Source: JBAZOY01 sp041648505 (lineage in GTDB: Bacteria > Desulfobacterota > Syntrophia > Syntrophales > CG2-30-49-12). Taken from it: a stretch of DNA of 64,000 nt. Shown piece after piece: positions 25,968 through 33,568 of this stretch (position 1 is the first letter of the stretch; every line of letters begins with the position of its first letter). A model generated the notes under the pieces. It saw only the letters and a program-made list of their open reading frames with translations. It did no database searches and was not told where the DNA came from. Made by a program: the position numbers and the translations under genes. The stretch lies in the NCBI GenBank assembly GCA_041648505.1, contig JBAZOY010000003.1:1-64000 (forward strand), written 5' to 3'.

Positions 25968-26492
25968 TTGGACCGGAAAGTACATAAATCCCGGATATTG
26001 GTAGCAGGAATAGGCAATCTCTTAAGGAAAGACGAGGGAATCGGTGTACATCTGATCCATGAACTTGAAAAATTTAAACTTCCCGCTGGCGTTACTTTAC
26101 TGGATGCCGGTACCGGAGGAATTAGTCTTATCCATTTAATGGAGCAAGCATCCAAAGTGATTTTCATTGATGCCGCCCAGATGGGAAAAGAACCGGGGAT
26201 ATTTATAAGGTTTACCCCCGAAGAGGTAAGACTGGTAAATGATAAATTTAATTTTTCCTTCCATCAATTAGGACTGCCACAGGTTTTACAACTTGCGGCA
26301 CATTTGGATATATCTTGCAAGGTTATCATCTTTGGCGTTCAACCTGGAGACTTAGGCTGGGGAGTGAAGCTTTCCCCTCCCCTGAAAAGGGCTTTACCGG
26401 AGATAACCATGGCCGTTTTGAGAGAGATTGATAATGTCGGTTATATAAAGTCATCCTCCACCCTTAACCCTGATTCGCCCCTCCCTACTTAG
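25968..26492 (+). CDS. [NiFe] hydrogenase maturation protease (HyaD/HycI family)
   Basis: 174 residues from a TTG codon. It trims the C-terminal peptide of the large subunit after nickel insertion. Motifs GIGNLLRKDEGIGVHLIHEL, FIDAAQMG and FSFHQLGL supply the expected acidic and His nickel ligands. The last ~15 residues (SSSTLNPDSPLPT) are not family-like, and the stop codon sits inside a small hairpin (26481-26496), so the 3' end may have been replaced by inserted repeat sequence. AAAGG of the adjoining MITE is the only ribosome-site candidate. Confidence 0.88.
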   Translation: MDRKVHKSRILVAGIGNLLRKDEGIGVHLIHELEKFKLPAGVTLLDAGTGGISLIHLMEQASKVIFIDAAQMGKEPGIFIRFTPEEVRLVNDKFNFSFHQLGLPQVLQLAAHLDISCKVIIFGVQPGDLGWGVKLSPPLKRALPEITMAVLREIDNVGYIKSSSTLNPDSPLPT

Positions 26493-26589
26493 GGAGAGTT
26501 AACCTCTCTATAGATTAGCCGTTCTCTCTACTTTAGGTGGGAAGAAGGGGCTTCAGGCAGGGGGGAAATTTTCTCTTAAGATAAGAAAA

Positions 26590-28896
26590 ATGAGTAACTC
26601 GCAAGTCGGTGTCAATCGGTCATCCATCAAAGTCAGGGGAATAGTACAAGGGGTAGGATTTCGTCCTTTTGTTTATAATCTGGCCAGGAGATATGGGCTC
26701 AATGGATGGGTATGTAACTCTTCCGGCGGGGTGATGATAGAAGTGGAAGGTTATAACAGGAATCTCGAAATATTCGTAAGAGAATTTGCGCAAAGCCCGC
26801 CGGTCCTCGCTCGTATAGAGAAGATCGAGGTACGGGACAATCTTGTCCTTCAAGGATATAAAATATTTGAAATAAGAGAGAGCCTTAAGGAGGATGGCCA
26901 GTTCGTTCCTGTTTCACCTGATATCTCTATCTGCGATGAGTGTCTGCAGGAGTTGTGCGGTCCTGATGACAGAAGGTACCGCTATCCCTTTATTAACTGC
27001 ACAAACTGCGGTCCAAGATTTACTATCATCAGGGATATCCCGTACGACAGAGACAATACCACAATGGTAGAATTTACCATGTGCCGGCCATGCAAGAGGG
27101 AATACGAAGATCCGTCAAACCGGAGATTCCATGCCCAGCCCAATGCCTGTACGGTATGCGGGCCTTATATATCCCTTCTTGACTGTAGAGGGGAAAAGGT
27201 GGACTGTCCGGATATCGTCGCAAATGTAAGTGATCTGATCCTCGGTGGTTTTATTGTTGCCATAAAGGGAATCGGTGGGTATCATCTTGCCTGTGATGCC
27301 ACAAACGCTTTTGCCGTGGCAAGGCTGAGAGACAGAAAATATCGGGAGGACAAACCCTTTGCCCTTATGGCAGAGGGGATTGAGTCCGTAAAGTCCTTCT
27401 GCCGCCTGAAAAAGGAAGAAGAGGCTTTACTGCTGTCTCCTGCAAAGCCGATAGTCCTTTTAAAAAGGAGGGGAGAGATAAATATTGTTGCGGATGAAGT
27501 AGCACCGGGCAATAGATACCTGGGGGTCGTGCTCCCATATTCTCCCCTGCAATACCTTATTCTGAGACAAGTAAAGAGGCCTCTGGTAATGACAAGCGGC
27601 AATATATCGGATGAACCTATCGCTTACCGGGATGCCGATGCCCTTCTGAGGCTGGCCAAAATTGCCGACTATTTCGTGCTCCATAATAGAAAGATTCACC
27701 AGCGGGTCGATGATTCTGTAGCCCGGATATTTGCCGGTGCCCCCATGATGATAAGGAGATCAAGGGGGTATGTCCCTCTGCCGATAAACCTCCCCATCTC
27801 CGGAAGAGAAGTACTGGCTTGTGGAGGACAGTTTAAAAATACCTTCTGCCTGACGAAGGAAGATCAGGCTTTTCTTGGTCCCCATACAGGAGATCTGGAT
27901 AACATGGCGACACTCCATTCTCTTGAGGAGGGGATAGAACATTACAAAAGGCTCTTTCGTTTAAGACCGGAGATAATCTGCCATGACCTCCATCCGGATT
28001 ATCTCTCGACCGGATATGCCCTGAAGCTGGAGGGGGAAAAGATAGGGGTTCAACACCACCATGCCCATCTGGCTTCCTGCCTGGGAGAAAATGGTATAAG
28101 GGAGAGGGCGATAGGGGTGATATTTGACGGTTCAGGCTACGGAGAGGATGGATGTATATGGGGTGGTGAGTTTCTCGTGGGTGACTTCGGATCTTTTGAA
28201 AGGATGGCACACCTGCAGTACGTGGCGATGCCGGGAGGTGAACAGGCGATTAAAGAACCTTACCGGATGGCTTTTTCCTACCTCCTGGAAAGTTTTGGTG
28301 ATGATGCATTTAAAGTGGCAGAAGGGCTTAACTTGGAATGGAATTTCGGCAAACTCCATGTCTTCAGGCGGATTATGGAAAGGGAGATAAATTCTCCCCT
28401 CACCTCAAGTATGGGAAGACTCTTTGATGCCGTATCCTCCCTTCTTGGCATAAGGAAAAGGGTAAACTATGAGGGTCAGGCGGCAGCAGAACTGGAGATG
28501 GTCGCCTCTCATGAAGATAATGGAGAATATCCCTTTGAGCTTTTCGATACCGTGCCTTTAAGAATAGGGGTGGGGGGCATTATCAGGGGAATAATAAATA
28601 ACCTGAGAGCGGGAAAATCGAAAGGTATTATCTCGGCACGTTTTCATAATACCGTCTCTCATATTATCGTTGAGGTGTGCCGTAGAATAAGAGAAAAAAC
28701 AGGCGTAAATACGGTGGCTTTAAGCGGCGGGGTCTTTCAGAATATCAGGCTGCTGAGTTTGTCTGCGGAGAGATTAAAGGAAAATGGGTTTCGGATACTC
28801 ACCCATCACCTTGTGCCTCCCAATGATGGCGGGCTCTCTCTGGGACAGGCATGTGTCGGTCTTGAAAGGCATGCCTTGAGCAAAGCAAAGGGTTGA
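26590..28896 (+). CDS. hypF: Carbamoyltransferase HypF
   Basis: 768 residues, full length. The acylphosphatase domain (RGIVQGVGFRPFVYNLARRY), two zinc-finger sets (CDECLQELC...CTNCGPRF and CRPCKREY...CTVCGP), the YrdC-like domain (GGFIVAIKGIGGYHLACDAT) and the Kae1-like domain (GVQHHHAHLASCL, FDGSGYGEDG, SGGVFQN) are in order. It transfers the carbamoyl group from carbamoyl phosphate to HypE to start CN ligand synthesis for the Ni-Fe site. It begins the hypF-C-D-E run downstream of the hydrogenase. Confidence 0.96.
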   Translation: MSNSQVGVNRSSIKVRGIVQGVGFRPFVYNLARRYGLNGWVCNSSGGVMIEVEGYNRNLEIFVREFAQSPPVLARIEKIEVRDNLVLQGYKIFEIRESLKEDGQFVPVSPDISICDECLQELCGPDDRRYRYPFINCTNCGPRFTIIRDIPYDRDNTTMVEFTMCRPCKREYEDPSNRRFHAQPNACTVCGPYISLLDCRGEKVDCPDIVANVSDLILGGFIVAIKGIGGYHLACDATNAFAVARLRDRKYREDKPFALMAEGIESVKSFCRLKKEEEALLLSPAKPIVLLKRRGEINIVADEVAPGNRYLGVVLPYSPLQYLILRQVKRPLVMTSGNISDEPIAYRDADALLRLAKIADYFVLHNRKIHQRVDDSVARIFAGAPMMIRRSRGYVPLPINLPISGREVLACGGQFKNTFCLTKEDQAFLGPHTGDLDNMATLHSLEEGIEHYKRLFRLRPEIICHDLHPDYLSTGYALKLEGEKIGVQHHHAHLASCLGENGIRERAIGVIFDGSGYGEDGCIWGGEFLVGDFGSFERMAHLQYVAMPGGEQAIKEPYRMAFSYLLESFGDDAFKVAEGLNLEWNFGKLHVFRRIMEREINSPLTSSMGRLFDAVSSLLGIRKRVNYEGQAAAELEMVASHEDNGEYPFELFDTVPLRIGVGGIIRGIINNLRAGKSKGIISARFHNTVSHIIVEVCRRIREKTGVNTVALSGGVFQNIRLLSLSAERLKENGFRILTHHLVPPNDGGLSLGQACVGLERHALSKAKG

Positions 28897-28903
28897 AATA
28901 CAC

Positions 28904-29134
28904 ATGTGCCTAGGCATTCCAGTTAGAATTGAGGAGATTCAGAGAGAGAAGGGTTTAGTAACTCTCGGTAATGTAAGGATGGAGGTAAACCTGACTCTGC
29001 TTGCCGATGATCTTGCCGCGGGCGACTATGTCTTGGTACATGCCGGTTTTGCCATCGCGAAGGTTGATGAAAGGGAGGCCAGGGAAACCATTTCCCTCAT
29101 AAAGGGGATGATAGCCGATGAAGTATGTCGATGA
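28904..29134 (+). CDS. hypC: Hydrogenase assembly chaperone HypC
   Basis: 76 residues with the invariant N-terminal MCLGIPVRIEEI, whose Cys binds Fe and the large-subunit precursor, and the small OB-like fold (LVTLGNVRMEVNLTLL, GDYVLVHAGFAI). With HypD it carries the Fe(CN)2CO unit. It starts 8 bases after hypF and overlaps hypD by 17 bases. Confidence 0.96.
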   Translation: MCLGIPVRIEEIQREKGLVTLGNVRMEVNLTLLADDLAAGDYVLVHAGFAIAKVDEREARETISLIKGMIADEVCR

Positions 29135-30197
29135 GTTCAACGATCGGAATCTCTGTCTGTCTCTGGTAAAAAAGATAGATTCCCTTTTAGGTGGTTCTGA
29201 GGTAAGCATCATGGAGGTCTGTGGAACCCATACCATGGCTATCTTCCGGGGAGGACTGAGGAGTCTTCTTCCTCCGCCGATAAGGTTGCTTTCCGGTCCC
29301 GGCTGTCCGGTATGTGTTACCCCGACATCCTACCTGGATAAAGCCGTCGCCCTGTCGGAAAAAGAGAAAGTGATCATTGCCACATTTGGTGATATGATGC
29401 GGGTCCCAGGTTCAAATTCTTCTCTGGAAAAGCAAAAGGCTGCAGGAAAAGAAATACGGGTGGTTTATTCCCCCCTCGAAGCCCTGAATATTGCCGAAAA
29501 TAACCCGGATAAGAAGGTGGTATTTTTAGCTGTCGGTTTTGAGACCACATCCCCAACCATTGCCGTGACAGCAATAGAGGCGAGGAAAAGGGGGATTTTA
29601 AATTTCTACCTCCTTTCGGGACATAAGAGGGTTCCGCCGGCTCTCGAATCGCTGGTAAGAGACGGTGATCTAAAGGTTGATGGCTTTATCCTGCCGGGCC
29701 ATGTGAGCACGATAATTGGGGTGAAACCATATCTCTTCCTTGCCGAATACGGTCTTCCCTCGGTCATATGCGGGTTTGAACCCCTCGACATCCTTCAGGG
29801 AATCTGCATGATCCTCCGCCAGATCAAGGAAGAGAGAGCAGAAGTTGAAGTCCAGTACAGCAGGGTGGTAAAGAATGAGGGAAACGCCGAGGCAATGGCT
29901 CTCCTGCACGACATCTTTATTGAGACAGATAGCGAATGGAGGGGGCTAGGACCGATAGCAGGATCGGGCTATAACTTAAGGAAGGAGTATGGGGATCTTG
30001 ACGCTAATCAGGTGTTCTCGCTTATGGATACAGCCTCCGTTGAAACGGATGGTTGTATCTGCGGGCAGATCCTTAAGGGGCTTAAGATACCGAACCAATG
30101 TCCCCATTTCGGCAAAAGTTGTATCCCTTCTTCTCCTGTCGGAGCTTGCATGGTAAGCAGTGAGGGAACCTGTGCCGCCTATTACAAGTATGGATAA
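29118..30197 (+). CDS. hypD: Hydrogenase maturation protein HypD
   Basis: 359 residues of full family length. EVCGTHTMAIFRGGLRSLLP and GPGCPVCVTP hold the conserved cysteines for iron and thiol-disulfide chemistry, VGFETTSPTIAV and PGHVSTIIG follow, and the C-terminal region (CPHFGKSCIPSSPVGACMVS) binds a [4Fe-4S] cluster. It is the scaffold for Fe(CN)2CO assembly with HypC and HypE. It overlaps hypC upstream and hypE downstream (8 bases). Confidence 0.96.
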   Translation: MKYVDEFNDRNLCLSLVKKIDSLLGGSEVSIMEVCGTHTMAIFRGGLRSLLPPPIRLLSGPGCPVCVTPTSYLDKAVALSEKEKVIIATFGDMMRVPGSNSSLEKQKAAGKEIRVVYSPLEALNIAENNPDKKVVFLAVGFETTSPTIAVTAIEARKRGILNFYLLSGHKRVPPALESLVRDGDLKVDGFILPGHVSTIIGVKPYLFLAEYGLPSVICGFEPLDILQGICMILRQIKEERAEVEVQYSRVVKNEGNAEAMALLHDIFIETDSEWRGLGPIAGSGYNLRKEYGDLDANQVFSLMDTASVETDGCICGQILKGLKIPNQCPHFGKSCIPSSPVGACMVSSEGTCAAYYKYG

Positions 30198-31188
30198 AAA
30201 TATCCTCCTCGCTCATGGTACCGGGGGAAGAATGTCCCACAAACTCATTGATGAGGTGTTCCTCAGGGTCTTTGACAATCCAATCCTTCTGGAAAAGGAT
30301 GACGGGGCGATTGTGGAGATCGGAGGGGAAAAGCTTGCCTTTACTACCGATTCTTATGTGGTAAAACCAATCTTTTTCCCGGGGGGGGATATTGGAAAGC
30401 TCTCTGTCTGGGGGACAGTAAATGATCTTGCCGTCATGGGGGCAGAGCCTTTTTATATCTCCTGCGGTTTAATAATAGAGGAGGGATTAGAACTTGAGAT
30501 TCTCGAAAGGATAATTTCTTCCATGGCTGAGGCGGCCAGGATAGCCAACGTGCTCGTGGTTACCGGTGATACGAAGGTAGTTGAGAGGGGTGGGGCGGAC
30601 AGGATTTACATCAATACTTCCGGCGTGGGAATGTTGAAGAAAAACCTTCCGCTCAATGGAATTGAGCCGACAGATAAAATCATCCTTTCGGGGAGTATTG
30701 GGGAACATGAAGTCTCGGTACTTTTAGCCCGGGATGAATTACCTTTCCACTCCGATATTGTAAGTGATCTGGCCCCCTTAAACCTGCTTGTCTCTGAGAT
30801 ACTCAATGTAGATGGTATAAAATTTATCAGGGATCCTACCAGGGGTGGACTGGCTACCACCTTAAACGAGATTGCCGAAGGAAGGAATATAGGGATCATC
30901 GTAGAAGAGGAGAAGATAAAGATTTCAGAGGAGGTGAAGGCGGTTTGTGAACTCTTGGGACTTGACCCTTTTTGTCTCGCTAATGAGGGAAAGATGGTGG
31001 TAGTGGTAAAAAGTGATTGTGCTGATGAGGTGGTAAGAAGGATGAGAAAAAATCCCCTTGGGAGGGAAAGTGAGATTATAGGCGAGGTGGTAGGGGAATT
31101 AAACGGCAGAGTATGCCTCAAGACGAGGGTTGGTGGTACAAGAATTCTGGATATGCTTACAGGGTACCAACTACCGAGGATATGTTGA
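30190..31188 (+). CDS. hypE: Carbamoyl dehydratase HypE
   Basis: Start ATG 30190 (MDKNILLAHGTGGRMSHKL); an upstream in-frame start would extend far into hypD. 332 residues. AIR-synthase-like fold with GTVNDLAVMGAEP, VTGDTKVVERGG and DPTRGGLATTLNEIAE for ATP, and the conserved C-terminal PRIC whose Cys carries the thiocarbamate that is dehydrated to thiocyanate. It completes hypF-C-D-E; hypA and hypB are not in the window. Confidence 0.96.
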   Translation: MDKNILLAHGTGGRMSHKLIDEVFLRVFDNPILLEKDDGAIVEIGGEKLAFTTDSYVVKPIFFPGGDIGKLSVWGTVNDLAVMGAEPFYISCGLIIEEGLELEILERIISSMAEAARIANVLVVTGDTKVVERGGADRIYINTSGVGMLKKNLPLNGIEPTDKIILSGSIGEHEVSVLLARDELPFHSDIVSDLAPLNLLVSEILNVDGIKFIRDPTRGGLATTLNEIAEGRNIGIIVEEEKIKISEEVKAVCELLGLDPFCLANEGKMVVVVKSDCADEVVRRMRKNPLGRESEIIGEVVGELNGRVCLKTRVGGTRILDMLTGYQLPRIC

Positions 31189-31220
31189 TCCAAAATAACG
31201 TTAGCAAGGGAGGTGTTAGA

Positions 31221-31631
31221 ATGGAAGGCGCCAAGATTCTGGTTATAGATGATGATCCTGATATTGTAGAGGTTCTGAAGATAACCCTGGAGGCTAATTC
31301 CTACAGGGTTATTACGGCAAACAATGGCAAGGAGGGGCTGGCAAAGGTTAAAGAGACAAGGCCTGACCTGATCATTCTCGATGTGATGATGGATACCATA
31401 ACAGAGGGGTTTCAGACCTCCTATCAGCTTCGCAGTCCGGATCCTAAATCTGAGTATACGGAGTATGCAAAGATACCGATACTGATGCTCACCGGAGTTG
31501 GAGAAAAGATGAGGATGAAGTTTTCTCCACAAACAGATGTCGAATATCTTCCGGTAGACGATTTTATGGAAAAGCCGATACAAACTCCAATTCTGCTGGA
31601 GAAGGTGAGAAAGCTCCTCCAGGACAGGTAG
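31221..31631 (+). CDS. Single-domain response regulator after hypE
   Basis: Start ATG 31221 behind GGGAGGTG. 136 residues, receiver only. ILVIDDDPDI and LIILDVMMDTITEGF give the acidic pocket and phosphoacceptor; ILMLTGVGEK and DFMEKPIQT give Thr and Lys. The DVMMDT...F variant with an insertion after the Asp strand is a form seen beside hydrogenase genes in sulfate reducers. It lies 17 bases before the kinase gene, so it is probably its partner. Confidence 0.88.
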   Translation: MEGAKILVIDDDPDIVEVLKITLEANSYRVITANNGKEGLAKVKETRPDLIILDVMMDTITEGFQTSYQLRSPDPKSEYTEYAKIPILMLTGVGEKMRMKFSPQTDVEYLPVDDFMEKPIQTPILLEKVRKLLQDR

Positions 31632-31647
31632 CAGGATTTCTTTAAAT

Positions 31648-33498
31648 ATGGGCCAGAACAATTTCCCCTTACTCCCGGTAGAGGAGGAACTAAAAGAACG
31701 GATATCATGGCTTGTCAGATTAAGATGGGTCGCCCTTGCCGGTATATTGGTTTCCGTTTGGCTTACCAGTTACTTCGTGCCCCTTCCGAAAAAGGAGATA
31801 TATCTGATATGCCTTGGTATCTTTCTCTACAATGCCCTTTTCTTTTTTTACCTCAGAAAAATAGAAAAGGTTAACTCGTCGTATATTGCCTTTTCTCGCT
31901 TTGCCACCATTCAGATATTAACAGACTGGGGCGCCCTTACCCTTTTGATTCATTATACGGGAGGGATAGAAAGCCCCGTAATTCTCTATTTTTTCTTCCA
32001 TGTGCTTATCTCCTTCGTTCTGTTACCACCAGGAATCTTTTATATCCAGACCACTATAGCGGTGTTTTTGTTGGGAGGTGTGGCTATCCTTGAATATAAT
32101 GGAATCATCGGGCATATCACCTTAAGGGGGTTCATCACCCATTCTAATTACCGGAACCCGTTTTATGTTTCAGGTCTTCTCTTCTTTTTTGCTACCGCAC
32201 TCTACGTGTCTACGTATCTTTCCACATCGATCATGAAAAGGTTACGGGGCAGGGACGGGGAATTGATCGCCCTGCAAAATAACTTAAAAAATGCCTACCG
32301 ACGGATGCAAATCCTCTATAACCTGAGTAAAAATATCTCCTCATCCTTGGATCTAAAAAAGGTTTTGAAGATACTTGTCAAAAATGCCACGGAGGTAATG
32401 AATGCCAAAGGATGTTCGGTGAGACTCTGGGATAAAACCCATAGCATATTGCAGTTGGGTGCTGCTTACGGCCTAAGTAAGGAGTATTTACAGAAGGGCC
32501 CGGTAGATGCCGACAAGAGTCTTACTGAGGCCCTTAAAGGCAAGCCGGTTTCTATTCCAGATGTGACCAGGGATGCCCGAGTTCAGTACCATGAGGAGGC
32601 AAAGAGAGAGGGAATAGCCTCAATGCTTGGCGTTCCTCTTATTTTCAAGGATGAAATTATCGGGACATTGAGGATCCACATGGCCAAAACCCATGATTTC
32701 AGCGAAGAATAAAAGGAATTTGTCTCTGCCATTGCCAGCGCCGTGAGTATTGCCATTGCGAATGCCATGGCCTATAAAAAACTATTGGAGTTTGATGAGA
32801 CAAGGTCGAGGTTTATGATGATTGTGGCCCATGAAATGAGAGCTCCGGTTACGGCTATCCAGGGCATATTGAGAACCGTCCTTGATGGCTATCTGGGAGA
32901 ATTGCCCCCGAAACAGAGAGAACTTCTCGGCCGGGCCGAAGTACGAACCCATTCCTTCCTTGCCCTGATAAACGACCTCCTTGACTTAGGGGCTGGTGAG
33001 ATAGAGGAGGCGGGGGGTGAGTTGTTAACCATGACTTCCATAGGCGAGGCACTGAGAAAGGTTATCGGACTTTCAGAGGTAACGTCTAGGGAGAAAAATA
33101 TAAGCGTTGAGCTTGAATTACCAGAGACATCTCTCGTAATCAGAGAAGTGGAGGGTGATATGGAAAAGCTTTTCACTAATTTGATAGGAAATGCGATTAA
33201 ATATACCCTTCCCGGCGGTAAGGTCTGGGTGAGAATCGAAATAGAGGATAAATCAGTGAAGATCGTGTTGTCTGATACGGGAATCGGCATCTCCTCCGAC
33301 GATCTTCCCCACGTATTTGAAGAATTCTACCGGGCAAAAAATGCCAAGTCGCTGGTAATAGATGGAACCGGCCTTGGTCTTACTATAGTAAAACAGATTG
33401 TTGATCGTTATAATGGTAGGATTTATGTGGATAGTAAAACCAACGAGGGAACAACAGTTACCATTATCCTTCCTAAAGACAAGGTTAAGATAAGGTAG
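31648..33498 (+). pseudogene. Membrane histidine kinase with GAF domain, broken by an in-frame TAA
   Basis: One frame runs from ATG 31648 to 33498 but is interrupted by TAA at 32710-32712. Upstream: about six membrane helices (residues 20-190), a linker and a GAF domain (LKKVLKILVKNATEVMNAKG, GIASMLGVPLIFKDEIIGTL) ending HDFSEE. Directly after the stop the same frame continues KEFVSAIASAVSIAIANAMA, then the phosphoacceptor MMIVAHEMRAPVTAIQG and the ATPase domain (NLIGNAIKYTLPGG, DTGIGISSDDLPHVFEEFY, GTGLGLTIVKQIV). Similarity is unbroken across the stop, so it is a recent nonsense mutation of a GAA/CAA/AAA-type codon or a sequence error. The C-terminal half could start alone at the GTG 32743. 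Confidence 0.8.
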
Positions 33499-33568
33499 CA
33501 GTCAACTATTACGTAACCTTTGTCCTTTTTGCCTTGACATCTTTACCCGCCCGTAATACTTCTTTCAA

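Noticed and set aside
30606..31661. 351-codon minus-strand frame opposite hypE and the receiver
   Set aside because: It is the complement of two clear genes; the peptide has no family pattern.
32710..32712. Programmed stop-codon readthrough in the GAF kinase
   Set aside because: The codon is TAA, no recoding element is visible, and a simple mutation or sequence error explains it.
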